NCBI RefSeq assembly: GCF_051014685.1
Contig: NW_027478538.1
Location: 930,001-994,000 of the forward strand
Direction of reading: 5' to 3'
DNA length: 64,000 nucleotides
Source of the DNA: Ptiloglossa arizonensis
Lineage: Eukaryota > Arthropoda > Insecta > Hymenoptera > Colletidae
In this document: one piece after another, positions 37,337 to 50,820 of the stretch
How positions within the stretch are numbered: position 1 is the first letter of the stretch
How the letters are laid out: each line of letters opens with the position of its first letter
The notes under the pieces: model-generated
Seen by the model: only the letters and a program-made list of their open reading frames with translations
The model's database searches: none
What the model was told of the DNA's origin: nothing
Translations under genes and position numbers: made by a program

Positions 37337-40300
37337 CGCCCGATTACAACGGCATGTGTATTTTTCCCTAGGCCATTCTGGTTAAGCGTTTGGAGCAGCA
37401 GAATAGCGAAAAATTTGTTGCCTTCTCAACCATTTCTTGGCTTCAAACTCCCATATCTCGCGAACGGATTGACATAACCCAAAAATTCCTGTTGCGTCTG
37501 AAAGTAGAAACTCGCCCGATTACAGCGGTATGTGTATTTTTTCCCTAGCCCATTCTGGTCAAGCGTTTGGAGCAGCAGAATTGCGAAAAATTTGTTGTCT
37601 TCTCAACCATTTCTTAGCTTCAAACTCCCATATCTCGCGAACGGATTGACCTAACCCAAAAATTCCTATTGCATCTGAAAGTAGAAACTCGCCCGATTAC
37701 AACGGTATGTGTATTTTTTCCCTAGGCCATTCTGGTTAAGCGTTTGGAGCAGCAGAAGTGCGAAAAATTTGTTGTCTTCTCAACCATTTCTTAGCTTCAA
37801 ACTCCCATATCTCGCGAACGGATTGACCTAACCCAAAAATTCCTGTTGCATCTGAAAGTAGAAACACGCCCGATTACAACGGTATGCGTATTTTTTCCCT
37901 ACGCCATTCTGGTTAAGCGTTTGGAGCAGCAGAATTGCGAAAAATTTTTTGCCTTCTCAACCATTTCTTGGCTTCAAACTCCCATATCTCGCGAACGGAT
38001 TGACCTAACCCAAAAATTCCTATTGCATCTGAAAGTAAAAACTCGCCCGATTACAACTGCATGCGTATTTTTTCCCTAGGCCATTCTGGTTTAGCGTTTG
38101 GAGCAGCAGAATTGCGAAAAATTTGTTGTCTTTTCAACCATTTCTTAGCTTCAAACTCGCATATCTCGCGAACGGATTGATCTAACCCAAAAATTCCTAT
38201 TGCATCTGAAAGTAGAAACTAGCCCGATTACAACGGTATGTGTATTTTCTCTCTAGGCCATTCTGGTTAAGCATTTGGAGCAGCAGAATTGCGAAAATTT
38301 TTTTGCCTTCTCAACCATTTCTTGGCTTCAAACTCACATATCTCGCGAACGGATTGACCTAACCCAAAAATTACTGTAGCGTCTGGAAGTAGAAACTCGC
38401 CCGATTACAACGGTATGTGTATTTTTTCCCTAGCACATTCTGGTCAAGCGTTTGGAGCAGCAGAATTGTGAAAAATTTTTTGCCTTCTCAACCATTTCTT
38501 GGCTTCAAACTCCCATATCTCGCGAACGGATTGACCTAACCCAAAAATTCCTGTAGCGTCTGGAAGTAGAAACTCGCCCGATTACAACGGTATGTGTATT
38601 TTTTCCCTAGCCCATTCTGGTCAAGCGTTTGGAGCAGCAGAATTGCGAAAAATTTGTTGTCTTCTCAACCATTTCTTAGCTTCAAACTCCCATATCTCGC
38701 GAACGGATTGACCTAACCCAAAAATTCCTATTGCATCTGAAAGTAGAAACTCGCCCGATTACAAGGGTATGTGTATTTTTCCCTAGGCCATTCTGGTTAA
38801 GCGTTTGGAGCAGCAGAATAGCGAAAAATTTGTTGCCTTCTCAACCATTTCTTGGCTTCAAACTCCCATATCTCGCGAACGGATTGACATAACCCAAAAA
38901 TTCCTGTTGCGTGTGAAAGTAGAAACTCGCCCGATTACAGCGGTATGTGTATTTTTTCCGTACGCCATTCTGGTTAAGCGTTTGGAGCAGCAGAATTGCG
39001 AAAAATTTTTTGCCTTCTCAACCATTTCTTGGCTTCAAACTCCCATATCTCGCGAACGGATTGACCTAACCCAAAAATTCCTATTGCATCTGAAAGTAGA
39101 AACTCGCCCGATTACAAGGGTATGTGTATTTTTCCCTAGGCCATTCTGGTTAAGCGTTTGGAGCAGCAGAATAGCGAAAAATTTGTTGCCTTCTCAACCA
39201 TTTCTTGGCTTCAAACTCCCATATCTCGCGAACGGATTGACATAACCCAAAAATTCCTGTTGCGTCTGAAAGTAGAAACTCGCCCGATTACAGCGGTATG
39301 TGTATTTTTTCCCTAGCCCATTCTGGTCAAGCGTTTGGAGCAGCAGAATTGCGAAAAATTTGTTGTCTTCTCAACCATTTCTTAGCTTCAAACTCCCATA
39401 TCTCGCGAACGGATTGACCTAACCCAAAAATTCCTATTGCATCTGAAAGTAGAAACTCGCCCGATTACAACGGTATGTGTATTTTTTCCCTAGGCCATTC
39501 TGGTTAAGCGTTTGGAGCAGCAGAAGTGCGAAAAATTTGTTGTCTTCTCAACCATTTCTTAGCTTCAAACTCCCATATCTCGCGAACGGATTGACCTAAC
39601 CCAAAAATTCCTGTTGCATCTGAAAGTAGAAACACGCCCGATTACAACGGTATGCGTATTTTTTCCCTACGCCATTCTGGTTAAGCGTTTGGAGCAGCAG
39701 AATTGCGAAAAATTTTTTGCCTTCTCAACCATTTCTTGGCTTCAAACTCCCATATCTCGCGAACGGATTGACCTAACCCAAAAATTCCTATTGCATCTGA
39801 AAGTAAAAACTCGCCCGATTACAACTGCATGCGTATTTTTTCCCTAGGCCATTCTGGTTTAGCGTTTGGAGCAGCAGAATTGCGAAAAATTTGTTGTCTT
39901 TTCAACCATTTCTTAGCTTCAAACTCGCATATCTCGCGAACGGATTGATCTAACCCAAAAATTCCTATTGCATCTGAAAGTAGAAACTAGCCCGATTACA
40001 ACGGTATGTGTATTTTCTCTCTAGGCCATTCTGGTTAAGCATTTGGAGCAGCAGAATTGCGAAAATTTTTTTGCCTTCTCAACCATTTCTTGGCTTCAAA
40101 CTCACATATCTCGCGAACGGATTGACCTAACCCAAAAATTACTGTAGCGTCTGGAAGTAGAAACTCGCCCGATTACAACGGTATGTGTATTTTTTCCCTA
40201 GCACATTCTGGTCAAGCGTTTGGAGCAGCAGAATTGTGAAAAATTTTTTGCCTTCTCAACCATTTCTTGGCTTCAAACTCCCATATCTCGCGAACGGATT

Positions 40301-43300
40301 GACCTAACCCAAAAATTCCTGTAGCGTCTGGAAGTAGAAACTCGCCCGATTACAACGGTATGTGTATTTTTTCCCTAGCCCATTCTGGTCAAGCGTTTGG
40401 AGCAGCAGAATTGCGAAAAATTTGTTGTCTTCTCAACCATTTCTTAGCTTCAAACTCCCATATCTCGCGAACGGATTGACCTAACCCAAAAATTCCTATT
40501 GCATCTGAAAGTAGAAACTCGCCCGATTACAAGGGTATGTGTATTTTTCCCTAGGCCATTCTGGTTAAGCGTTTGGAGCAGCAGAATAGCGAAAAATTTG
40601 TTGCCTTCTCAACCATTTCTTGGCTTCAAACTCCCATATCTCGCGAACGGATTGACATAACCCAAAAATTCCTGTTGCGTGTGAAAGTAGAAACTCGCCC
40701 GATTACAGCGGTATGTGTATTTTTTCCGTACGCCATTCTGGTTAAGCGTTTGGAGCAGCAGAATTGCGAAAAATTTTTTGCCTTCTCAACCATTTCTTGG
40801 CTTCAAACTCCCATATCTCGCGAACGGATTGACCTAACCCAAAAATTCCTATTGCATCTGAAAGTAGAAACTCGCCCGATTACAAGGGTATGTGTATTTT
40901 TCCCTAGGCCATTCTGGTTAAGCGTTTGGAGCAGCAGAATAGCGAAAAATTTGTTGCCTTCTCAACCATTTCTTGGCTTCAAACTCCCATATCTCGCGAA
41001 CGGATTGACATAACCCAAAAATTCCTGTTGCGTCTGAAAGTAGAAACTCGCCCGATTACAGCGGTATGTGTATTTTTTCCCTAGCCCATTCTGGTCAAGC
41101 GTTTGGAGCAGCAGAATTGCGAAAAATTTGTTGTCTTCTCAACCATTTCTTAGCTTCAAACTCCCATATCTCGCGAACGGATTGACCTAACCCAAAAATT
41201 CCTATTGCATCTGAAAGTAGAAACTCGCCCGATTACAACGGTATGTGTATTTTTTCCCTAGGCCATTCTGGTTAAGCGTTTGGAGCAGCAGAAGTGCGAA
41301 AAATTTGTTGTCTTCTCAACCATTTCTTAGCTTCAAACTCCCATATCTCGCGAACGGATTGACCTAACCCAAAAATTCCTGTTGCATCTGAAAGTAGAAA
41401 CACGCCCGATTACAACGGTATGCGTATTTTTTCCCTACGCCATTCTGGTTAAGCGTTTGGAGCAGCAGAATTGCGAAAAATTTTTTGCCTTCTCAACCAT
41501 TTCTTGGCTTCAAACTCCCATATCTCGCGAACGGATTGACCTAACCCAAAAATTCCTATTGCATCTGAAAGTAAAAACTCGCCCGATTACAACTGCATGC
41601 GTATTTTTTCCCTAGGCCATTCTGGTTTAGCGTTTGGAGCAGCAGAATTGCGAAAAATTTGTTGTCTTTTCAACCATTTCTTAGCTTCAAACTCGCATAT
41701 CTCGCGAACGGATTGATCTAACCCAAAAATTCCTATTGCATCTGAAAGTAGAAACTAGCCCGATTACAACGGTATGTGTATTTTCTCTCTAGGCCATTCT
41801 GGTTAAGCATTTGGAGCAGCAGAATTGCGAAAAATTTGTTGTCTTCTCAACCATTTCTTAGCTTCAAACTCCCATATCTCGCGAACGGATTGACCTAACC
41901 CAAAAATTCCTGTTGCATCTGAAAGTAGAAACTCGCCCGATTACAACGGTATGTGTATTTTTTCCCTAGGCCATTCTTGTTAAGCGTTTGGAGCAGCAGA
42001 ATTGCGAAAAATTTTTTGCCTTCTCAACCATTTCTTGGCTTCAAACTCCCATATCTCGCGAATGGATTGACATAACCCAAAAATTCCTATTGCATCTGAA
42101 AGTAGAAACTCGCCCGATTACAGCGGTATGTGTATTTTTTCCCTAGTCCATTCTGGTTAAGCGTTTGGAGCAGCAGAATTGCGAAAATTTTTTTGCCTTC
42201 TCAACCATTTCTTGGCTTCAAACTCACATATCTCGCGAACGGATTGACCTAACCCAAAAATTACTGTAGCGTCTGGAAGTAGAAACTCGCCCGATTACAA
42301 CGGTATGTGTATTTTTTCCCTAGCCCATTCTGGTCAAGCGTTTGGAGCAGCAGAATTGTGAAAAATTTTTTGCCTTCTCAACCATTTCTTGGCTTCAAAC
42401 TCCCATATCTCGCGAACGGATTGACCTAACCCAAAAATTCCTGTAGCGTCTGGAAGTAGAAACTCGCCCGATTACAACGGTATGTGTATTTTTTCCCTAG
42501 CCCATTCTGGTCAAGCGTTTGGAGCAGCAGAATTGCGAAAAATTTGTTGTCTTCTCAACCATTTCTTAGCTTCAAACTCCCATATCTCGCGAACGGATTG
42601 ACCTAACCCAAAAATTCCTATTGCATCTGAAAGTAGAAACTCGCCCGATTACAAGGGTATGTGTATTTTTCCCTAGGCCATTCTGGTTAAGCGTTTGGAG
42701 CAGCAGAATAGCGAAAAATTTGTTGCCTTCTCAACCATTTCTTGGCTTCAAACTCCCATATCTCGCGAACGGATTGACATAACCCAAAAATTCCTGTTGC
42801 GTCTGAAAGTAGAAACTCGCCCGATTACAGCGGTATGTGTATTTTTTCCGTACGCCATTCTGGTTAAGCGTTTGGAGCAGCAGAATTGCGAAAAATTTTT
42901 TGCCTTCTCAACCATTTCTTGGCTTCAAACTCCCATATCTCGCGAACGGATTGACCTAACCCAAAAATTCCTGTAGCGTCTGGAAGTAGAAACTCGCCCG
43001 ATTACAACGGTATGTGTATTTTTTCCCTAGCCCATTCTGGTCAAGCTTTTGGAGCAGCAGAATAGCGAAAAATTTGTTGCCTTCTCAACCATTTCTTGGC
43101 TTCAAACTCCCATATCTCGCGAACGGATTGACATAACCCAAAAATTCCTGTTGCGTCTGAAAGTAGAAACTCGCCCGATTACAGCGGTATGTGTATTTTT
43201 TCCGTACGCCATTCTGGTTAAGCGTTTGGAGCAGCAGAATTGCGAAAAATTTTTTGCCTTCTCAACCATTTCTTGGCTTCAAACTCCCATATCTCGCAAA

Positions 43301-43348
43301 CGGATTGACCTAACCCAAAAATTCCTGTAGCGTCTGGAAGTAGAAACT
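37337..43348 (+). repeat. 6,012-bp B superblock, copy 2 (34 units)
   Basis: Immediately adjacent to copy 1 and in the same order: 37,337-39,104, 39,105-40,872 and 40,873-43,348. All rare markers recur at exactly +6,012 ('gcgaatggattg' at about 36,047 and 42,059; 'aagcttttggag' at about 37,031 and 43,043; 'ctcgcaaacgg' at about 37,282 and 43,294). The only differences I noticed are at the join ('cggcatgtg' near 37,351) and past the right end ('ggccactctgg' after 43,383). Copies this alike imply a very recent duplication, or an assembly duplication. Confidence 0.93.
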
Positions 43349-45295
43349 CGCCCGATTACAACGGTATGTGTATTTTTTCCCTAGGCCACTCTGGTTAAGC
43401 GTTTGGAGCAGCAGAATTGCGAAAAATTTTTTGCCTTCTCAACCATTTCTTGGCTTCAAACTCCCATATCTCGCGAACAGATTGACCTAACCCAAAAATT
43501 CCTGTAGCGTCTGGAAGTAGAAACTCGCCCGATTACAACGGTGTGTGTATTTTTTCCCTAGCCCATTCTGGTCAAGTGTTTGGAGCAGCAGAATTGCGAA
43601 AAATTTGTTGTCTTCTCAACCATTTCTTAGCTTCAAACTCCCATATCTCGCGAACGGATTGACCTAACCCAAAAATTCCTGTTGCGTCTGAAAGTAGAAA
43701 CACGCCCGATTACTACGGTATGTGTATTTTTTCCCTAGGCCATTCTGGTTAAGCGTTTGGAGCAGCAGAGTTGCGAAAAATTTTTTGCCTTCTCAACCAT
43801 TTCTTGGCTTCAAATTCCCATATCTCGCGAACGGATTGACCTAACCCAAAAATTCCTATTGCATCTGAAAGCAGAAACTCGCCAGATTACAACGGTATGT
43901 GTATTTTTTCCCTAGGCCATTCTGGTTAAGCGTTTGGAGCAGCAGAAATGCGAAAAATTTGTTGTCTTCTCAAACATTTCTTAGCTTCAAACTCCCATAT
44001 CTCGCGGACGGATTGACCTAACCCAAAAATTCCTGCAGCGTCTGAAAGTAGAAACTAGCCCGATTACAACGGTATGTGTATTTTTTCCCCAGCCCATTCT
44101 GGTTAAGCGTTTGGATCAGCAGAATTGCGAAAAATTTGTTGTCTTCACAACCATTTCTTAGTATCAAAGTCCCATATCTCGCGAACGGATTGACCAAACC
44201 CAAAAATTCCTGCTGCGTCAGAAAGTAGAAACTCGCCCGATTACAACTGTATGCGTATTTTTTCCCTAGGCCATTCTGGTTAAGCGTTTGGCGCAGCAGC
44301 ATTCCGAAAAATTTGTTGTCTTCACAACCATTTCTTAGCTTCACGCTCGCATATCTCGCGAACGGATTGACCTAACCCAAAAATTCCTATTGCCTCTGAA
44401 AGTAGAAACTAGCCCGATTACAACGGTATGTGTATTTTCTCCCTAGGCCATTCTGGTTAAGCGTTTGGATTAGCAGAATTGCGAAAAATTTTTTGCCTTC
44501 TCAATCATTTCTTAGTTTCAAACTCCCATATCTCGCGAACGGACTGACCTAACCCAAATATTCCTGTTGCATCTGAAAGTAGAAACTCGCCCGATTACAA
44601 CGGTATGTGTATTTTTTCCCTAGGCCATTCTGGTTAAGCGTTTGGAGCAGCAGAATTGCGAAAAATTTTTTGCCTTCTCAACCATTTCTTGGCTTCAAAC
44701 TCCCATATCTCGCGAACGGATTGACAAAACCCAAAAATTCCTGCTGCGTCAGAAAGTAGAAACTCGCCCGATTACAACTGTATGCGTATTTTTTCCCTAG
44801 GCCATTCTGGTTAAGCGTTTGGATTAGCAGAATTGCGAAAAATTTTTTGCCTTCTCAACCATTTCTTGGCTTCAAACTCCCGTATCTCGCGAACGGATTG
44901 ACCTAACCCAAAAATTCCTATTGCATCTGAAAGTAGAAACTCGCCCGATTACAACGATATGTGTATTTTTTCCCTAGGCCATTCTGGTTAAGCGTTTGGA
45001 GCAGCAGAATTGCGAAAAATTTTTTGCCTTCTCATCCATTTCTTGGATTCAAACTCCCATATCTCGCGAACGGACTGACCTAACCCAAAAATTCCTATTG
45101 CCTCTGAAAGTAGAAACTAGCCCGATTACAACGGTATGTGTATTTTTTCCCTAGCCCATTCTGGTTAAGCGTTTGGAGCAGCAGAATTGCGAAAAATTTT
45201 TTGCCTTCTCAACCATTTCTTGGCTTCAAACTCCCATATCTCGCGAACGGATTGACCTAACCCAAAAATTCCTATGGCATCTGAAAGTAGAAACT
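43349..45295 (+). repeat. B units between the superblock and the 9-unit pair
   Basis: Opens with the pair 'ggccactctgg' / 'ctggtcaagtgtttgg' (43,349-43,702), followed by a unit with 'acacgcccgattactacgg'; the same run recurs at 46,358 (offset 3,009 = 17 x 177). 44,115 to about 44,570 recurs at 48,363-48,820 (offset 4,248 = 24 x 177), with 'gtatcaaagtccc', 'gcgcagcagcattccg' and 'cttcacaacc'. The unit ending near 45,280 has 'cctatggcatc'. Confidence 0.8.
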
Positions 45296-46888
45296 CGCCC
45301 GATTACAGCGGTATGTGTATTTTTTCCCTAGGCCATTCTGGTTATGCGTTTGGAGCAGCAGAACTGCGAAAAATTTGTTGTCTTCTCAACCATTTCTTAG
45401 CTTCAAACTCCCATATCTCGCGAACGGATTGGCCTAACCCAAAAATTCCTGTAGCGTCTGGAAGTAGAAACTCGCCCGATTACAACGGTATGTGTATTTT
45501 TTCCCTAGGCCCCTCTGGTTAAGCGTTTGGAGCAGCAGAATTGCGAAATATTTTTTGCCTTCTCAACCATTTCTTGGTTTGAAACTCCCATATCTCGCGA
45601 ACAGATTGACCTAACCCAAAAATTCCTGTAGCGTCTGGAAGTAGAAACTCGCCCGATTACAACGGTATGTGTATTTTTTCCCTAGGCCATTCTGGTTAAG
45701 CGTTTGGAGCAGCAGAATTGCGAAAAATTTTTTGTCTTCTCAAGCATTTCTTGGCTTCAAACTCCCATATCTCGGGAACGGATTGACCTAACCTAAAAAT
45801 TCCTATTGCATCTGAAAGTAGAAACTCGCCCGATTACAACGGTATGTGTATTTTTTCCGTACGCCATTCTGGTTAAGCGTTTGGGGCAGCAGAATTACGA
45901 AAAATTTTATGCCTTCTCAACCATTTCTTGGCTTCAAACTCCCATATCTCGCGAACGGATTGACCTAACCCAAAAATTCCTGTAGCGTCTGGAAGTAGAA
46001 ACTCGCCCGATTACAACGGTATGTGTATTTTTTCCCTAGGCCACTCTGGTTAAGCGTTTGGAGCAGCAGAATTGCGAAAAATTTTTTGCCTTCTCAACCA
46101 TTTCTTGGCTTCAAACTCCCATATCTGGCGAACAGATTGACCTAACCCAAAAATTCCTGTAGCGTCTGGAAGTAGAAACTCGCCCGATTACAACGGTGTG
46201 TGTATTTTTTCCCTAGCCCATTCTGGTCAAGTGTTTGGAGCAGCAGAATTGCGAAAAATTTGTTGTCTTCTCAACCATTTCTTGGCTTCAAACTCCCATA
46301 TCTCGCGAACGGATTGACCTAACCCAAAAATTCCTGTAGCGTCTGGAAGTAGAAACTCGCCCGATTACAACGGTATGTGTATTTTTTCCCTAGGCCACTC
46401 TGGTTAAGCGTTTGGAGCAGCAGAATTGCGAAAAATTTTTTGCCTTCTCAACCATTTCTTGGCTTCAAACTCCCATATCTGGCGAACAGATTGACCTAAC
46501 CCAAAAATTCCTGTAGCGTCTGGAAGTAGAAACTCGCCCGATTACAACGGTGTGTGTATTTTTTCCCTAGCCCATTCTGGTCAAGTGTTTGGAGCAGCAG
46601 AATTGCGAAAAATTTGTTGTCTTCTCAACCATTTCTTTGCTTCAAACTCCCATATCTCGCGAACGGATTGACCTAATCCAAAAATTCCTGTTGCGTCTGA
46701 AAGTAGAAACACGCCCGATTACTACGGTATGTGTATTTTTTCCCTAGGCCATTCTGGTTAAGCGTTTGGAGCAGCAGAGTTGCGAAAAATTTTTTGCCTT
46801 CTCAACCATTTCTTGGCTTCAAATTCCCATATCTCGCGAACGGATTGACCTAACCCAAAAATTCCTATTGCATCTGAAAGTAGAAACT
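45296..46888 (+). repeat. 9-unit B repeat (1,593 bp), copy 1
   Basis: Matches 46,889-48,481 from about 45,330 to 46,765. Shared markers: 'ggcccctctgg' (45,508 and 47,101), 'ggtttgaaactcc', 'ctcaagcatttc' with 'ctcgggaacgg', 'gtttggggcagcagaattac', and the doubled 'ggccactctgg' pair. A difference is 'aaaattttatgcc' near 45,903. Contains an internal two-unit repeat: 46,004-46,357 and 46,358-46,711 are alike (354 bp). Confidence 0.88.
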
Positions 46889-48481
46889 CGCCCGATTACA
46901 ACGGTATGTGTATTTCTTCCCTAGGCCATTCTGGTTATGCGTTTGGAGCAGCAGAACTGCGAAAAATTTGTTGTCTTCTCAACCATTTCTTAGCTTCAAA
47001 CTCCCATATCTCGCGAACGGATTGGCCTAACCCAAAAATTCCTGTAGCGTCTGGAAGTAGAAACTCGCCCGATTACAACGGTATGTGTATTTTTTCCCTA
47101 GGCCCCTCTGGTTAAGCGTTTGGAGCAGCAGAATTGCGAAATATTTTTTGCCTTCTCAACCATTTCTTGGTTTGAAACTCCCATATCTCGCGAACAGATT
47201 GACCTAACCCAAAAATTCCTGTAGCGTCTGGAAGTAGAAACTCGCCCGATTACAACGGTATGTGTATTTTTTCCCTAGGCCATTCTGGTTAAGCGTTTGG
47301 AGCAGCAGAATTGCGAAAAATTTTTTGTCTTCTCAAGCATTTCTTGGCTTCAAACTCCCATATCTCGGGAACGGATTGACCTAACCTAAAAATTCCTATT
47401 GCATCTGAAAGTAGAAACTCGCCCGATTACAACGGTATGTGTATTTTTTCCGTACGCCATTCTGGTTAAGCGTTTGGGGCAGCAGAATTACGAAAAATTT
47501 TTTGCCTTCTCAACCATTTCTTGGCTTCAAACTCCCATATCTCGCGAACGGATTGACCTAACCCAAAAATTCCTGTAGCGTCTGGAAGTAGAAACTCGCC
47601 CGATTACAACGGTATGTGTATTTTTTCCCTAGGCCACTCTGGTTAAGCGTTTGGAGCAGCAGAATTGCGAAAAATTTTTTGCCTTCTCAACCATTTCTTG
47701 GCTTCAAACTCCCATATCTGGCGAACAGATTGACCTAACCCAAAAATTCCTGTAGCGTCTGGAAGTAGAAACTCGCCCGATTACAACGGTGTGTGTATTT
47801 TTTCCCTAGCCCATTCTGGTCAAGTGTTTGGAGCAGCAGAATTGCGAAAAATTTGTTGTCTTCTCAACCATTTCTTGGCTTCAAACTCCCATATCTCGCG
47901 AACGGATTGACCTAACCCAAAAATTCCTGTAGCGTCTGGAAGTAGAAACTCGCCCGATTACAACGGTATGTGTATTTTTTCCCTAGGCCACTCTGGTTAA
48001 GCGTTTGGAGCAGCAGAATTGCGAAAAATTTTTTGCCTTCTCAACCATTTCTTGGCTTCAAACTCCCATATCTGGCGAACAGATTGACCTAACCCAAAAA
48101 TTCCTGTAGCGTCTGGAAGTAGAAACTCGCCCGATTACAACGGTGTGTGTATTTTTTCCCTAGCCCATTCTGGTCAAGTGTTTGGAGCAGCAGAATTGCG
48201 AAAAATTTGTTGTCTTCTCAACCATTTCTTTGCTTCAAACTCCCATATCTCGCGAACGGATTGACCTAATCCAAAAATTCCTGTTGCGTCTGAAAGTAGA
48301 AACACGCCCGATTACTACGGTATGTGTATTTTTTCCCTAGGCCATTCTGGTTAAGCGTTTGGATCAGCAGAATTGCGAAAAATTTGTTGTCTTCTCAACC
48401 ATTTCTTAGTATCAAAGTCCCATATCTCGCGAACGGATTGACCAAACCCAAAAATTCCTGCTGCGTCAGAAAGTAGAAACT
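46889..48481 (+). repeat. 9-unit B repeat (1,593 bp), copy 2
   Basis: Directly follows copy 1, exactly nine units on, with the internal 354-bp pair at 47,597-47,950 and 47,951-48,304. It departs from copy 1 at about 48,358, where 'ggatcagcag' replaces 'ggagcagcagag' and the 44.1-kb type sequence begins. Confidence 0.88.
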
Positions 48482-49654
48482 CTCCCGATTACAACTGTAT
48501 GCGTATTTTTTCCCTAGGCCATTCTGGTTAAGCGTTTGGCGCAGCAGCATTCCGAAAAATTTGTTGTCTTCACAACCATTTCTTAGCTTCACACTCGCAT
48601 ATCTCGCGAACGGATTGACCTAACCCAAAAATTCCTATTGCCTCTGAAAGTAGAAACTAGCCCGATTACAACGGTATGTGTATTTTCTCCCTAGGTCATT
48701 CTGGTTAAGCGTTTGGATTAGCAGAATTGCGAAAAATTTTTTGCCTTCTCAATCATTTCTTAGCTTCAAACTCCCATATCTCGCGAACGGACTGACCTAA
48801 CCCAAATATTCCTGTTGCATCTGAAAGTAGAAACTCGCCCGATTACAACGATATGTGTATTTTTTCCCTAGGCCATTCTGGTTAAGCGTTTGGAGCAGCA
48901 GAATTGCGAAAAATTTTTTGCCTTCTCATCCATTTCTTGGATTCAAACTCCCATATCTCGCGAACGGATAGACCTAACCCAAAAATTCCTGTTGTGTCTG
49001 AAAGTATAAACTCGCCCGATTACAACGGTATGTGTATTTTTTCCCTAGGCCATTCTGGTTAAGCGTTTGGAGCAGCAGAATTGCGAAAAATTTTTTGCCT
49101 TCTCAACCATTTCTTGGCTTCAAACTCCCATATCTCGCGAACGGATTGACAAAACCCAAAAATTCCTGCTGCGTCAGAAAGTAGAAACTCGCCCGATTAC
49201 AACTGTATGCGTATTTTTTCCCTAGGCCATTCTGGTTAAGCGTTTGGATTAGCAGAATTGCGAAAAATTTTTTGCCTTCTCAACCATTTCTTGGCTTCAA
49301 ACTCCCGTATCTCGCGAAGGGATTGACCTAACCCAAAAATTCCTATTGCATCTGAAAGTAGAAACTCGCCCGATTACAAGGATATGTGTATTTTTTCCCT
49401 AGGCCATTCTGGTTAAGCGTTTGGAGCAGCAGAATTGCGAAAAATTTTTTGCCTTCTCATCCATTTCTTGGATTCAAACTCCCATATCTCGCGAACGGAC
49501 TGACCTAACCCAAAAATTCCTATTGCCTCTGAAAGTAGAAACTAGCCCGATTACAACGGTATGTGTATTTTTTCCCTAGGCCATTCTGGTTAAGCGTTTG
49601 GACCAGCAGAATTGCGAAAAATTTTTTGCCTTCTCAACCATTTCTTGGCTTCAA
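48482..49654 (+). repeat. B units following the 9-unit pair
   Basis: Begins with a mutated landmark ('tctcccgatt' for 'tcgcccgatt'). Up to about 48,820 it is the copy of 44,234-44,570. Later units repeat the 44,590-45,110 order ('gacaaaacccaaaaattcc', 'ggattagcag', 'actcccgtatc', 'ctcatccatttcttggattc') with a rearranged junction near 48,830-49,010. Confidence 0.78.
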
Positions 49655-50820
49655 AGTCCCATATCTCGCGAAAGGATTGACCAAACCCAAAAATTCCTGC
49701 TGCGTCAGAAAGTAGAAACTCGCCCGATTACAACTGTATGCGTATTTTTTCCCTAGGCCATTCTGGTTAAGCGTTTGGAGCAGCAGCATTGCGAAAAATT
49801 TGATGTCTTCTCAACCATTTCTTAGCTTCACACTCGCATATCTCGCGAACGGATTGACCGAACCCAAAAATTCCTATTGCCTCTGAAAGTAGAAACTAGC
49901 CCGATTACAACGGTATGTGTATTTTCTCCCTAGGCCATTCTGGTTAAGCGTTTGGAGCAGCAGCATTGCGAAAAATTTGTTGTCTTCTCAACCATTTCTT
50001 GGCTTCAAACTCCCATATCTCTCAAACGGATTGACCTAACCCAAAAATTCCTATTGCATCTGAAAGTAGAATCTCGCCCGATTACCGCGGTATGTGTATT
50101 TTTCCCCTAGGCCATTCTGGTTAAGCGTTTGGAGCAGCAGAATTGCGAAAAATTTTTTGCCTTCTCAATCATTTCTTAGCTTCAAACTCCCATATCTCGC
50201 GAAAGGATTGACCTAACCCAAAAATTCCTATTGCATCTGAAAGTAGAAACCCGCCCGATTGCAACGGTATTTGTATTTTTTCCCTAGGCCATTCTGGTTA
50301 AGCGTTTGGAGCAGCAGAATTGCGAAAAATTTTTTGACTTCTCTACCATTTCTTGGCTTCAAACTCCCATATCTCGCGAACGGACTGACCTAACCCAAAT
50401 ATTCCTGTTGCATCTGAAAGTAGAAACTCGCCCGATTACAACGATATGTGTATTTTTTCCCTAGGCCATTCTGGTTAAGCGTTTGGAGCAGCAGAATTGT
50501 GAAAAATTTTTTGCCTTCTCATCCATTTCTTGGATTCAAACTCCCGTATCTCGCAAACGGATTGACCTAACCCAAAAATTCCAATTTCATCTGAAAGTAG
50601 AATCTCGCCCGATTACAGCGGTATGTGTATTTTTTCCCGAGGCCATTCTGGTTAAGCGTTTGGAGCAGCAGAATTGCGAAAAATTTTTTGCCTTCTCAAC
50701 CATTTCTTGGCTTCAAACTCCCATATCTCGCGAACGGATTGACCTAACCCAAAAATTCCTATTGCATCTGAAAGTAGAAACTCGCCCGATTACAACGTTA
50801 TGTGTATTTCTTCCCTAGGC
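49655..50820 (+). repeat. B tract of the 8-unit repeat, copy 1
   Basis: Recurs at 51,071-52,236, offset 1,416 bp (8 x 177). Shared markers: 'gcgaaaggattgacc', 'ctctcaaacgg', 'gattaccgcgg', 'gcccgattgcaacggtattt', 'cttctctacc', 'ccaatttcatctg' and 'ttcccgaggcc'. The open frame of 111 codons at 50,483 exists because 'cccgaggcc' replaces 'ccctaggcc'. Confidence 0.88.

Noticed and set aside
37337..43348. Reporting the second 6,012-bp copy as an assembly error
   Set aside because: Possible, but the join carries its own variant ('cggcatgtg') and the right end differs from copy 1, so it is kept as a real duplication pending long-read support.
44018..44344. Minus-strand open frame of 108 codons
   Set aside because: Antisense reading of the same units. 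The period and composition follow the satellite, and neighbouring units break the frame.
45274..45522. 82-codon plus frame with a genuine ATG
   Set aside because: The ATG comes from one substitution ('cctatggcatc' for 'cctattgcatc') in an ordinary unit; the frame then reads through satellite sequence.
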